DNA of 64,000 bases from the NCBI RefSeq assembly GCF_008710285.1, contig NZ_VYQF01000003.1:310001-374000 (forward strand), read 5' to 3'. Shown in pieces: positions 8,793 to 17,678 of this stretch. The position numbers were made by a program, and so were the translations under genes. Each line of letters begins with the position of its first letter. Within the stretch, counting starts at the first letter, position 1. Source of the stretch: Ginsengibacter hankyongi (GTDB lineage Bacteria > Bacteroidota > Bacteroidia > Chitinophagales > Chitinophagaceae). Below the pieces are notes generated by a model. It was not told the origin of the DNA, searched no databases, and saw only the letters and a program-made list of their open reading frames with translations.

Positions 8793-9374
8793 TTATCGGA
8801 GACTTCTGATATTCAGCGCATACAATGCAATAAAAAGGAGTCCAAAAAAACCAGAAAAAAATGCAATACCAAATGACATCACATTTATTCCATATAGATA
8901 AAACGGCACCGATAAGGCAATTAAAGTCCCCAATATATATAAATAAAAACCACCTCTTTTAAGATGCCACATTAATATAGCCCCGGTTAAAGTTATTATA
9001 GCAGACAGGATTGCACCCAATGCGTTTTTCCGGATATTTTCTTCAGTCATAATTTTTGAAACAGATGACATCATTTTTTGTCTGAACAAAAATCCATTTG
9101 AGTGTCCCACTTTTTTTTTCGGGGAGCCTGCATTTTTTGTTTTAAGCGTATCAATATTTTCTGCATTAAGAGAGTCTATATTTTTTGTTGAATTATTTTC
9201 CGCTTTATTTTTTATGTCCGATATCATCCGGGAGGTCTTTGAAGCCGTTGTATAAGCCCAGATATTTGTAAGAATCAACCATGAACTTCCTATGAATGTT
9301 AGAATACAAAGAACAGTAAGAAGTGTTGGCCTCGTGCGCTGTTCTTCATCAAACGCATTTAAATTTGATTCCAT
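8793..9374 (-). CDS. Hypothetical integral membrane protein
   Basis: 193 residues from the ATG at 9374. An upstream in-frame ATG (9506) would overlap the preceding serine hydrolase by 56 bp and adds a non-membrane stretch without clear coding character, so the shorter form beginning MESNLNAFDEEQRTRPTLL is preferred. One membrane helix near residues 20-42 (TVLCILTFIGSSWLIL), a polar stretch with near-repeats NIDSLNAENIDTLKTKNAGS around 60-85, and three further helices after residue 110. This resembles small DUF4064/DUF2569-like membrane proteins but I do not recognise the family. Downstream of the beta-lactamase-like gene on the same strand. Confidence 0.65.
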   Translation of the reverse strand: MESNLNAFDEEQRTRPTLLTVLCILTFIGSSWLILTNIWAYTTASKTSRMISDIKNKAENNSTKNIDSLNAENIDTLKTKNAGSPKKKVGHSNGFLFRQKMMSSVSKIMTEENIRKNALGAILSAIITLTGAILMWHLKRGGFYLYILGTLIALSVPFYLYGINVMSFGIAFFSGFFGLLFIALYALNIRSLR

Positions 9375-9450
9375 AATCAGATCAGATTCAATAGACGAAA
9401 CAATAATACACCTTATAACGGAATTCTCATTATAAGGAAAAGCATTATAT

Positions 9451-10371
9451 TTAATACCAAAATTTTTCAACTCGATCTGCGGGTTTCCAGCCAGAATGCG
9501 GCTCAAAGTAGTTCCATATTAATGCCGAAACTTTACGGGCCAATTGCCATGCTTCATTACCGGGCTCCCATTTTATATCAACATTATTTTTTGTGGCAAT
9601 ATAAAAAACATAATCACCATGCGGTGCATTTACCAAAACCGCTTCGGAACGTGATGCATCCACCATCCCCTGCTTAGAAGCAACCTGAACATACGGCGGA
9701 ATCTTCGATAGCGCATAATCATCCCAATACACATGGGTTAAAATCCGGTACATTCGTTCGCTTGCTGCCGGTGTTACAGCTTTACCCTGGCGAATCATAA
9801 CCAATAAATCAGCCATTTCTCTCGGCGTTGTTTGGCCCCAGCCATATTCATCATAATTATTCTTACGGCCAGGCGTACGCGAATTCAATCGTGTCGATTG
9901 AAAGCCATGTTCCGTCAACCATTCATTAATAGTTAGTCCACCTCCTGCCAACTTTTCACACCAGATTGCTGCTGTATTATCGCTGTGAGTAATCATAAGC
10001 GTAATGACATTACTTAAATCCGTTTTAGAACTATCTTTAAAATATTGCATAAGGCCTGAACCTCCATGAGCCATCGAATCACGGTACAGCATCGGTTGGT
10101 GATATGTAAATTCGCCTTCTTCAATTTTATTAAAAATTCCAATAAGAATGGGCAATTTAACTATGCTTGCGGTTGGAAAAATAGTGTCTGCATTTATCGC
10201 CACCTCCTTACCGGTTTTTAAATTCCGCACATAAATACCGGCAGTTCCATGAAATGAATCGATCAATGCATGAAGTTTGTTTTCCAGTTTTTTATCTGTA
10301 TGATATTGCGAAAAAGTATTTTGATATGATATCAATATCATTAAAACTAACAGAGATAAACCCTTTTGCAT
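9451..10371 (-). CDS. Class A beta-lactamase-like serine hydrolase
   Basis: 306 residues with an N-terminal signal peptide (LSLLVLMILISYQNTFSQ), so periplasmic. Penicillin-recognising fold: nucleophile motif S69-x-x-K72 in PTASIVKLP, SDN at 130-132 (MITHSDNTAA), and KQG at 233-235 in place of the usual KTG. The region where a class A enzyme carries E166-x-x-L-N instead reads RTPGRKNNYDEYGWGQTTP, so the deacylating Glu is not obvious. Known family members include true beta-lactamases and uncharacterised serine hydrolases; with the changed KTG and missing ExxLN, hydrolysis of beta-lactams is doubtful. A transpeptidase-like or esterase role is an alternative. Confidence 0.85.
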   Translation of the reverse strand: MQKGLSLLVLMILISYQNTFSQYHTDKKLENKLHALIDSFHGTAGIYVRNLKTGKEVAINADTIFPTASIVKLPILIGIFNKIEEGEFTYHQPMLYRDSMAHGGSGLMQYFKDSSKTDLSNVITLMITHSDNTAAIWCEKLAGGGLTINEWLTEHGFQSTRLNSRTPGRKNNYDEYGWGQTTPREMADLLVMIRQGKAVTPAASERMYRILTHVYWDDYALSKIPPYVQVASKQGMVDASRSEAVLVNAPHGDYVFYIATKNNVDIKWEPGNEAWQLARKVSALIWNYFEPHSGWKPADRVEKFWY

Positions 10372-10409
10372 ATTCTATTGTTTTGTATAAGAATTTTAAT
10401 TAACCAGAG

Positions 10410-10417
10410 CAAATATA
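10410..10417 (-). promoter_or_regulatory. Possible -7 box before the serine hydrolase
   Basis: Minus strand TATATTTG matches TAnnTTTG, 38 bp ahead of the start codon. The -33 element is weak. Confidence 0.4.
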
Positions 10418-10474
10418 AAGTTTACTGACATTGAAAATTATGCGTATTTGCATGATAATTGAAATGGCACAAAT

Positions 10475-10482
10475 TACTTTTG
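10475..10482 (+). promoter_or_regulatory. Possible -7 box before the deacetylase/glycosyltransferase operon
   Basis: TACTTTTG matches TAnnTTTG about 67 bp before the ATG at 10550. TTG triplets upstream are at 13 or 24 nt, off the usual spacing. Confidence 0.35.
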
Positions 10483-10549
10483 CAAAAAGAAAAAATAAAC
10501 CGGCAAAACAATTATTAAAAACTAAAGGGTAATTTAATTATACTGCATT

Positions 10550-11866
10550 ATGTTACTTATATATTTACCGCAAATTTCTTCACGCACTCAATATATTTTT
10601 GACACAATTTTTATAAATGAATTTGGAATAAGATATAACACAACTGATAATATTGCCTTCTTTGAAAATTATACAGAAGAAAAAATTAACTATTCTGCCA
10701 ACCGAATTGCCGATGAATTTTTTATAAAGGCCGCCCCATTCTTAACTGAAAATTTCATAAGGGATTTTGAAGTTCCTGTTTCGGAAAAAGATCAGATAAA
10801 AATTCTGTTTTCTAATAGTGAAGAATGCAACGTGGGCTTTGATATTTTTTCTGCTGCATTTTATATGCTCAGTCGTTATGAAGAGTATTTGCAATTTACT
10901 CCCGATAAATACGGAAGATTTAAAGCCGAGGATAGCTTGGCTTACAAAAATAATTTTTTACAAATTCCCATTGTTGACAAATGGATAGGACTTTTTAAAA
11001 ATCTTTTACAAAAAAAATTCCCGTCTCTAAAATTTAAATCCTCAAAATTTGAAGCAATTGTAACTTACGATATTGATGTGGCATATAAATTCAAAGGCAG
11101 AAGTTTTAAAAGAAATGCCGGCAGTACGATCAAAGATCTATTAAAGTTGGATTTTAAAAATATTCAAACCAGGTTTCAAACACTACATAATAAATGTAAT
11201 GACCCCTGGGACACTTATAATTATTTACATAAAACCATAACCCTGAATAATTTGCAGTCAATTTTCTTTTTTTTACTTGGCGATAATTCAGTTTATGACA
11301 GAAATCTCAGGTACGACAATCCTGTCATGAAAAATTTAATTAATCAAATAAGATCCTTCAGTGAAATTGGTATTCATCCCTCCTATTATTCTTCAATAAT
11401 AGCTGGAAAAATAGCCGCTGAAAAAGAAAGACTTGAAAATATATCAGCCCAAACAATTACCAAAAGCAGGCAGCATTATTTAAAGTTTACTTTTCCTGAA
11501 ACATACAATTCACTTTTAAGCTGCGGAATCACTGAAGATTATTCGATGGGGTTCGCTCAACTGCCGGGTTTCAGAGCCGGAACCTGTAAGCCGTTCTATT
11601 TCTACGATTTAAAAAATGAAAAAATTACCGCATTGAAAATATATCCTATAACCTGTATGGAGGCCTCATTTATATACTATTCTAAAATATCTCCGGCAAA
11701 GGCCTTAGTTGAAATATTAAATCTTTTAAAAGAAGTAAAAAAAGTGGACGGAACTTTTATAAGCATATGGCACAACGATAACCTGGCAGATGATAAACTA
11801 AACAAGAAGTGGTATTCGGTACATAACAGTATGATTTCACAAATCAAAACTTATTTAAGAAAGTAA
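10550..11866 (+). CDS. Polysaccharide deacetylase family protein (DUF7033 plus NodB-like domain)
   Basis: 438 residues, no signal peptide. The N-terminal ~120 residues resemble DUF7033; the C-terminal part is NodB-like, with the metal-binding Asp pair in AIVTYDIDVAYKF, a His in IGIHPSYYSS, and the late substrate-side motif GFAQLPGFRAGTCKPFYFYD. Enzymes of this fold remove acetyl groups from N-acetyl sugars. In Bacteroidota the gene usually sits among exopolysaccharide or glycan genes; here it leads two glycosyltransferases (13-bp gap, then 32-bp overlap), so a role in making one surface glycan is inferred. Confidence 0.85.
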   Translation: MLLIYLPQISSRTQYIFDTIFINEFGIRYNTTDNIAFFENYTEEKINYSANRIADEFFIKAAPFLTENFIRDFEVPVSEKDQIKILFSNSEECNVGFDIFSAAFYMLSRYEEYLQFTPDKYGRFKAEDSLAYKNNFLQIPIVDKWIGLFKNLLQKKFPSLKFKSSKFEAIVTYDIDVAYKFKGRSFKRNAGSTIKDLLKLDFKNIQTRFQTLHNKCNDPWDTYNYLHKTITLNNLQSIFFFLLGDNSVYDRNLRYDNPVMKNLINQIRSFSEIGIHPSYYSSIIAGKIAAEKERLENISAQTITKSRQHYLKFTFPETYNSLLSCGITEDYSMGFAQLPGFRAGTCKPFYFYDLKNEKITALKIYPITCMEASFIYYSKISPAKALVEILNLLKEVKKVDGTFISIWHNDNLADDKLNKKWYSVHNSMISQIKTYLRK

Positions 11867-11878
11867 TTCAACAAATAA

Positions 11879-12976
11879 ATGCGAGTAATATTTAGCGTTA
11901 CCAACGACCTTAATTATGACCAACGGATGATACGAATATGTAACAGCCTTGTTAATTCAGGATTCAACGTAAAAATTATTGGCGTTGAATTTGGAAATTC
12001 TTCCGATCTCCAATTAAAAAAATATACTCAAAAAAGAATCCGGCTTTTCTTCAAAAAAGGATTTGGCTTTTATTTAGAATACAATGTAAAACTGTTCTTT
12101 TATCTTTTATTCCAAAAAACTGATGCTTTTTGTTGTATAGATCTTGACACAATGCTTCCTGTTTATTTTGCAGCTTTTATTTTAAAAAAAATAAAAGTGT
12201 ATGATGCACACGAATATTTTTCGCAGCAAAAAGAAATTATAACCCGCCCGGGTATTTATAAAATATGGCATTTTGTTGAACGAACATTCGTTCCAAAATT
12301 CTTGAATGGATATACGGTAAGCGAAGGAATCGCAAAAGAATTTCATAAAAATTATAAAGTTAATTACGAAGTAATAAGAAATGTACCTGTATTAAAACCA
12401 TTGGAGACTATTAATCAAAAAGAAAAAATCATTCTTTACCAGGGAAGCGTAAATGAGGGGCGTGGATTTGAGTTTTTAATTCCCGCAATGAAGAGTGTAA
12501 ATGCAAAACTATTCGTTTACGGTGATGGAAATTTCTCAGATGCCGCCCGTTCATTAGTGACTAAACATCATTTAGGAGATAAAATATTATTCGCAGGGAA
12601 ATTTTTACCGGATGAATTAAATACGATGACGCCTAATGCATACATTGGAATAAACCTTGTTGAACAAATCGGCTTGAATCAATTCTTATCATTGGCCAAT
12701 AAATTTTTTAATTACATTCATTATGCGGTTCCCCAGCTTACGATGAATTTCCCGGAATACAAAAAAATAAATGAAGAGTTTGAAGTAGCGCTTTTAATAA
12801 ATAGCCTGTCCCCGATAGCAATTGAAAATTCTTTAAATCTATTGCTTAATGATGATCAGTTGTATCGGCGCCTGCAACAAAACTGCATTAAAGCCCGCGA
12901 AGTGTACCATTGGCAAAGGGAAGAAAAAAAATTAATCAGCTTTTATGAGAACATCAATTCAACCATCAAACGATAA
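11879..12976 (+). CDS. Glycosyltransferase, GT4-like
   Basis: 365 residues with a GT-B fold: N-terminal VIFSVTNDLNYDQRMIRICNSL, the interdomain IILYQGSVNEGRGFEFLIPA and LFVYGDGNFSDAARSLV, then KILFAGKFLPDELN and NKFFNYIHYAVPQLTMNFPEY, where family 4 enzymes bind the nucleotide sugar. The usual E-x7-E is reduced (NQFLSLANKFFNYI...), so the acceptor or donor may be unusual. Cytosolic, second gene of the deacetylase operon; its end overlaps the next gene by 32 bp, implying translational coupling. Confidence 0.85.
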   Translation: MRVIFSVTNDLNYDQRMIRICNSLVNSGFNVKIIGVEFGNSSDLQLKKYTQKRIRLFFKKGFGFYLEYNVKLFFYLLFQKTDAFCCIDLDTMLPVYFAAFILKKIKVYDAHEYFSQQKEIITRPGIYKIWHFVERTFVPKFLNGYTVSEGIAKEFHKNYKVNYEVIRNVPVLKPLETINQKEKIILYQGSVNEGRGFEFLIPAMKSVNAKLFVYGDGNFSDAARSLVTKHHLGDKILFAGKFLPDELNTMTPNAYIGINLVEQIGLNQFLSLANKFFNYIHYAVPQLTMNFPEYKKINEEFEVALLINSLSPIAIENSLNLLLNDDQLYRRLQQNCIKAREVYHWQREEKKLISFYENINSTIKR

Positions 12977-14105
12977 AACAATTCTTCATTCAAACCTTCA
13001 TATAGTTTGCCTCGATGTGCCTTATCCTGCTGATTATGGCGGCGTGTTTGACCTGTTTTATAAAATAAAGGCACTTTACAGCCTGGGTATAAAAATTCAC
13101 CTGCATTGTTTTGAATATGGGCGTGGGGAGCAGGAAGAACTTAATAAATATTGCCAAACTGTAAATTATTATGAAAGGAAAAGTTTTCTCAAAGGTTTTT
13201 CGTTTCGTCTGCCCTTTATAGTTAGTTCACGGGCCAACCCATTATTATTAACCAATCTTTTAAAAGATGATTATCCTGTTCTACTGGAGGGAATTCATTG
13301 CACTTATTTTTTATATACCCGTGAACTAACAAACAGGAGAATACTTGTCAGGCTTCACAACGTTGAGTTTGAATATTATAAAGAACTTTCAAAGGCAACC
13401 AGCAATATCTTCAAGAAAAATTATTACCGCCTCGAAAGTTTTCTTTTAAAAAAGTATGAAAATAAAATTGCCAACAAATGTATGTTCATTGCAGTAAGCG
13501 AAAAAGACAAGGAAACCTATCAACAAAAGTTCGCGGCAAAAAATATTGAATATCTCCCCATATTCCTGGCCTTCACCGAGGTAACATCGGAGATAGGTAC
13601 TGGTAATTTTTGCCTGTATCATGGAAATCTATCAGTCCCCGAAAATGAAAAAGCGGCTTTATGGTTAATGAAAAATGTTTTTAATACTTTGGATATTCCT
13701 TTTGTTATTGCAGGCAAAAATCCATCGCGGTATTTACAAGCTTTTACACATAACAACGACAACTTTTGTATTGCCGCCAATCTATCAAAAAAAGAAATGG
13801 ATGACATGATACGAAAAGCTCATATACATGTTTTGCCTTCATTCAATAAAACAGGAATCAAAATAAAATTATTGAACGCTCTTTTTAAAGGAAGGTATGT
13901 GATTACAACCCAGTCGGCAATTGAAAAAAATAATGTTGAACCGCTTTGCATTATTGCAAATTCCGCATCAGACTATAAAAAAATAATTACAGAATTATTT
14001 CAAAAACCTTTTACACAAAATGAAATTGATAAAAGAAAAAAAATATTAGAAACTGCGTATAACAATCATGAAAATGCACTCCAGCTTACCCGATGGATAT
14101 GGTAG
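12945..14105 (+). CDS. Glycosyltransferase, GT-B fold
   Basis: 386 residues. N-terminal LHIVCLDVPYPADYGGVFDLFYKIKAL is the donor-side Rossmann start seen in glycosyltransferases of the GT4 clan; C-terminal FVIAGKNPSRYLQAF, HIHVLPSFNKTGIKIKLLNALFKGRYVITT matches the nucleotide-sugar loop. The ATG at 12945 lies inside the preceding gene; homologues usually begin close to LHIVCLD, so a few residues may be extra. Its last 20 bp overlap the end of convergent ftsE (14086-14105). Third gene of the small surface-glycan operon. Confidence 0.85.
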   Translation: MRTSIQPSNDKTILHSNLHIVCLDVPYPADYGGVFDLFYKIKALYSLGIKIHLHCFEYGRGEQEELNKYCQTVNYYERKSFLKGFSFRLPFIVSSRANPLLLTNLLKDDYPVLLEGIHCTYFLYTRELTNRRILVRLHNVEFEYYKELSKATSNIFKKNYYRLESFLLKKYENKIANKCMFIAVSEKDKETYQQKFAAKNIEYLPIFLAFTEVTSEIGTGNFCLYHGNLSVPENEKAALWLMKNVFNTLDIPFVIAGKNPSRYLQAFTHNNDNFCIAANLSKKEMDDMIRKAHIHVLPSFNKTGIKIKLLNALFKGRYVITTQSAIEKNNVEPLCIIANSASDYKKIITELFQKPFTQNEIDKRKKILETAYNNHENALQLTRWIW

Positions 14106-14775
14106 CATTGTCCCAAACTTTACCTCTTTCTGTTTTTATAGTTCTTGCAGGAAATTTATTAATTACCGGGTAATCGTGGGTGGCCATTATAATTGAAGTT
14201 CCATAATCCCGGCTAATGTTAAATAACAGTTGCATAATTTCATCGGAGGTCTCAGGATCAAGATTGCCGGTGGGCTCATCAGCAAGAATAAGTTTGGGCG
14301 AGTTTAACAAGGCACGTGCAATGTCAACCCTTTGTTGCTCGCCACCACTCAACTCAAAAGGCATTTTAAAACCTTTTGTTTTAAGCCCAACCTTATCAAG
14401 CACATCAGCAATTTTTTCATCCATTAATTTATTATCCTTCCATCCTGTTGCCCTCAAAACAAATTTTAGATTTTCATTTATATTCCTATCGGTAAGCAAC
14501 TGAAATTCCTGGAATACAACTCCCAGGTTACGGCGCAGGTAAGGAACTTTTTTCCAATCAAGCTCTGACAGATTATACCCTACCACAACCCCCTCGCCTT
14601 CTTTCAAAGTAAGATCGCCATACATAGTTTTCAAAAGACTCGATTTGCCGGTGCCGGTTTTTCCTACTAAGTAAACAAACTCACCACGGTTCACAGTTAT
14701 ATTTACATCTTGTAAAATAAGTGACTCGCCCTGATAAATATTTACATTTCGTAATTCAACAATTGCTTCGGCCAT
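14086..14775 (-). CDS. ftsE: Cell-division ATP-binding protein FtsE
   Basis: 229 residues, an ABC ATPase that pairs with FtsX to drive peptidoglycan hydrolase activation at the septum. Walker A GKTGTGKS (38-45), Q-loop GVVFQEFQLLTDRNINENL, signature LSGGEQQRVDIARAL, Walker B LILADEPTGNLD and the switch His in ATHDYPVI. The Q-loop wording and short length mark FtsE/LolD-type ABC proteins; FtsE is favoured because it stands alone, as it does in many Bacteroidota where ftsX is elsewhere. LolD is the alternative. Convergent and overlapping the glycosyltransferase by 20 bp. Confidence 0.85.
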   Translation of the reverse strand: MAEAIVELRNVNIYQGESLILQDVNITVNRGEFVYLVGKTGTGKSSLLKTMYGDLTLKEGEGVVVGYNLSELDWKKVPYLRRNLGVVFQEFQLLTDRNINENLKFVLRATGWKDNKLMDEKIADVLDKVGLKTKGFKMPFELSGGEQQRVDIARALLNSPKLILADEPTGNLDPETSDEIMQLLFNISRDYGTSIIMATHDYPVINKFPARTIKTERGKVWDNATISIG

Positions 14776-14883
14776 AATATTATCTTATTAAAAAGTAGTC
14801 TTCTCCAATGCGGCAAAGTTAATTGTATAATTATATTTTATTAAAAAGAAATAATACACAAGTGTTAAAAAAATAATAATTAA

Positions 14884-14927
14884 AACTAAAGAATTAGTTG
14901 TTAAACTAAATTTTTAGTTTATATTTG
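14884..14927 (+). promoter_or_regulatory. Promoter with two BlaI-type operators
   Basis: Promoter: TTG at 14898-14900, 19-nt spacer, TATATTTG at 14920-14927. Two inverted repeats share the pattern AACTAA(N4)TTAGTT: operator 1 at 14884-14899 (AACTAAAGAATTAGTT) and operator 2 at 14903-14920 (AAACTAAATTTTTAGTTT), 20 bp apart (two helical turns). Operator 2 fills the space between the -33 and -7 boxes. This is the layout expected for self-repression by the BlaI-like regulator that follows. Confidence 0.8.
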
Positions 14928-14951
14928 TTCCAGAAACAAAAATTTAATGTT

Positions 14952-15311
14952 ATGAAGACGTTGACTAAAGCCGAGGAACAGATAATGCAGGTGATCTGGA
15001 AAATGGAAAAAGCTTTTCTGAGAGAAATAATAAATGAACTACCGAACCCAAAGCCGCACCAAAACACAGTGTCCACAATACTTAAAATATTGGTAGAAAA
15101 GAATTTTGCCGGCGTAAATATCATTGGCCGAAACCACCAGTATTATCCTTTGGTAAATAAAGATGTGTACTCGAAAGGAAGCATGAAGTCGCTTGTAAAA
15201 AAATATTTTGACGGCTCCTTTTCCAATGCGGTTTCTTCAATGGTAAAAGAAAATAACCTGAGCATTGAAGAACTGGAATTGCTCTTGAAACAATTAAAAA
15301 AAGGTAAATAA
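14952..15311 (+). CDS. BlaI/MecI/CopY family transcriptional repressor
   Basis: 119 residues from ATG 14952; the in-frame TTG at 14925 lies inside the -7 box and is rejected. Winged-helix repressor: LTKAEEQIMQVIWKMEKAFLREI, LPNPKPHQNTVSTILKILVEKNF (recognition helix) and a C-terminal dimer helix pair. Members bind palindromic operators as dimers and are cleaved by a partner membrane M56 peptidase after an envelope signal. Here the partner is encoded 6 bp downstream and two matching operators lie upstream, so self-regulation of the two-gene operon is strongly suggested. The inducing signal is unknown. Confidence 0.93.
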   Translation: MKTLTKAEEQIMQVIWKMEKAFLREIINELPNPKPHQNTVSTILKILVEKNFAGVNIIGRNHQYYPLVNKDVYSKGSMKSLVKKYFDGSFSNAVSSMVKENNLSIEELELLLKQLKKGK

Positions 15312-15317
15312 AAACTT

Positions 15318-17627
15318 ATGATAACACTTGCCTGGTATTTATTAAAAGTAATTATATGTTCCGGTATATTGTGCGGTTATTATTATTTAGCGCTCCGCAA
15401 TAAAATTTTTCACCGGTGGAACCGCTTTTATTTATTGGCTGCCGTTGTACTGTCTTTGATAGTACCGGTAATGAAAATAAATATTTTTCAATCATCAAAT
15501 GAAGATAAAGGCGCTGTTGTAAAAATGTTGCAAACTATAAATAGCAGCGACGAAATAATTATAGAATACAGCAGGCACAGTGGCCTCCAGCTTAATTCAG
15601 AAAGTATCATATCAGCCCTTTATTTTTTAATTACAATCGCATTTCTATCTATCTTCTTTCTTGCGTTGTATAAAATATACCGGCTAAAGAAAATGTACCC
15701 CGCAACCAAGTTGAAAGGAATCAGTTTTATTTCTACCGACGCAAAAGGAACTCCATTTTCATTCTTCAATTCTATTTTCTGGAACAACGCTATTGACCTT
15801 CATTCGACGCAAGGGCAGCAGATTTTCAATCATGAAATCGCCCATGTAAAAGAGAAACATTCTTATGATAAAATATTTATGAACATAGTACTAATATTTT
15901 TTTGGATGAATCCTTTCTTCTGGCTTATGAGGAAAGAATTAAGTATGATACACGAATTTATAGCAGACAAAGAAGCGGTGGAAGACAGTGATATCAATGC
16001 TTTTGCTGAAATGATTTTACAAACAGTTTACCCGGGTCAACAATTTTCAATAACCAACAATTTTTTTCATTCACCTTTAAAAAGAAGACTAATTATGTTT
16101 ACAAAAAATAAAAATCCAAAAGTAAGTTACATAAGCAGGCTCCTGGTTTTACCTTTAGCCGCCATTATATTTTTCGCGTTTACATTAAAAGTAACGCCGT
16201 TAAAAAGTGCGGATGGTTATAGCGGTAAAACTATTACAGTTGTTATAGATGCAGGCCATGGCGGAGATGATAATGGCGCTGTTTCTGCAAGCGGGCTTAA
16301 AGAAAAAGATATTGATCTTGCTATTGCAAAAAAAATAGCTGAGTTAAATTCAAATGATCATATTAAAATTTTACTCTCAAGAAACGGTGATGTATCTATG
16401 AACGTAAAAGACAGGGTTGAATTTGCAAGAGCCAATCATTCGGATTTATTTATATCGGTTCATACAAATGCTGCGGATAAAGATAATACCAGCGAAAATG
16501 GCTTCTCAGTAATAATTGACAAAAATAACAGCCAGAAGAATAAGTTACTTGCATCAGCTATTATAAATGAGCTGCAAAAAATATACACAACGGAAAGTAC
16601 CATCAGCATCAGAACTAACGGCGTTTGGGTACTCGACAATAATATCTGCCCCGCGGCGCTAATCGAATGCGGCTACATTACCTCACCTGCCGATGAAGCA
16701 TTCATTACAGTAAATAGCAACCAGGAAAAAATTGCAAGAAATATTTTAGATGGCATTGAAAAATATGCAGAGCAAAATGCAGGACAACCAACAATTACTC
16801 AAGTAGAAAGTGACAGTATTCCTACAATGTATTATAAAAACAAAAAAGTAACTGGAATAGAAGTACGTCCTAAGCTAAACAATATCTTGGTAAGCTATAA
16901 CGATGGCACAAAAGAAATTATTACAAAAGAAGAATCAGATAAACGCGGATTTATTTTGCCTCCGCCACCACCAAGGCCAGGGCTAAAAACTCTTGGTACA
17001 CCGGGTGCTCCCAAACAAAATTCTCTTCCAGCGACGACGGCATCTAACAAAGATAGTTCTAACAAACCTGATCCAATCTATTTTGTTGATGGAAAAGAAA
17101 TTCCAAAAGATAAATTGAATACAGTTTCTCCCGACGCTACGAAATCTATAACTGTACTAAAAGGTGAAAGTGCAGTGAGTAAATATGGCGATAAGGGAAA
17201 AAATGGTGCAATAGAAATAACACTAAAACCAAAGGATAATTCTTTTGAAAAAAAGAATGATCCTGAAACCAACATTAACCAAAACTCAGATACTATTCCC
17301 AATAAAGTCTTCACCAAAGTTGAGCATGAAGCAGAATTTCCAGGTGGGCAGGAGGCCTGGGTTAAATATATCGTTGGTGAAGTAAAAGCTTCAATAGATT
17401 CCTTTACAACAAAAGATTATGGAACGTGTGTAGTGAAATTTATAGTAAATACCGATGGAAGTGTAACTAACGTAGAAGCAACAACGATGAAAGATACTCA
17501 TTTAGCACAGATTGCAATGAATGCAATTCGCACGGGCCCAAAATGGATTCCTGCAACTCAAAATGATCATACTGTTGCAGCTTACCGGTTACAACCGGTA
17601 ACACTAACAAACCCTGAAAAAAAATAA
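15318..17627 (+). CDS. BlaR1-type M56 peptidase fused to an amidase domain and a TonB C-terminal domain
   Basis: 769 residues, long for an M56 sensor. Residues 1-295: membrane helices near 5-25, 36-54, 98-120, 185-205 and 272-292, with the gluzincin motif HEIAH at 172-176 and the third zinc ligand likely Glu213 (MIHEFIADKEA). Residues 305-485: a complete Amidase_3 (N-acetylmuramoyl-L-alanine amidase) domain with zinc ligands His314 (DAGHGG), Glu329, His382 (SVHTNA) and catalytic Glu450 (ALIECGYI). Residues 545-560: proline-rich linker. Residues about 586-637: a plug-like segment (PIYFVDGKEI ... GKNGAIEITLK). Residues 673-765: TonB C-terminal-like domain (FPGGQEAWVKYI ... AYRLQPVTL). The amidase and TonB parts should be periplasmic. 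Inferred role: senses and perhaps binds cell-wall fragments, then cleaves the BlaI repressor. Confidence 0.88.
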   Translation: MITLAWYLLKVIICSGILCGYYYLALRNKIFHRWNRFYLLAAVVLSLIVPVMKINIFQSSNEDKGAVVKMLQTINSSDEIIIEYSRHSGLQLNSESIISALYFLITIAFLSIFFLALYKIYRLKKMYPATKLKGISFISTDAKGTPFSFFNSIFWNNAIDLHSTQGQQIFNHEIAHVKEKHSYDKIFMNIVLIFFWMNPFFWLMRKELSMIHEFIADKEAVEDSDINAFAEMILQTVYPGQQFSITNNFFHSPLKRRLIMFTKNKNPKVSYISRLLVLPLAAIIFFAFTLKVTPLKSADGYSGKTITVVIDAGHGGDDNGAVSASGLKEKDIDLAIAKKIAELNSNDHIKILLSRNGDVSMNVKDRVEFARANHSDLFISVHTNAADKDNTSENGFSVIIDKNNSQKNKLLASAIINELQKIYTTESTISIRTNGVWVLDNNICPAALIECGYITSPADEAFITVNSNQEKIARNILDGIEKYAEQNAGQPTITQVESDSIPTMYYKNKKVTGIEVRPKLNNILVSYNDGTKEIITKEESDKRGFILPPPPPRPGLKTLGTPGAPKQNSLPATTASNKDSSNKPDPIYFVDGKEIPKDKLNTVSPDATKSITVLKGESAVSKYGDKGKNGAIEITLKPKDNSFEKKNDPETNINQNSDTIPNKVFTKVEHEAEFPGGQEAWVKYIVGEVKASIDSFTTKDYGTCVVKFIVNTDGSVTNVEATTMKDTHLAQIAMNAIRTGPKWIPATQNDHTVAAYRLQPVTLTNPEKK

Positions 17628-17638
17628 TTAATTATAAC

Positions 17639-17669
17639 CCTTTTGGAAAGTTCTAGACTTTCCAAAAGG
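17639..17669. terminator. Bidirectional terminator between the M56 fusion gene and purM
   Basis: Perfect 13-bp stem CCTTTTGGAAAGT / ACTTTCCAAAAGG with loop TCTAG between convergent genes. The plus side runs into TTAATAGTTTT, the minus side into GGTTATAATTAATTATTTTTTT. Confidence 0.85.
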
Positions 17670-17678
17670 TTAATAGTT

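Noticed and set aside
14925-14951. TTG start for the BlaI-type repressor
   Set aside because: It falls inside the -7 promoter box; the ATG at 14952 fits the family start.
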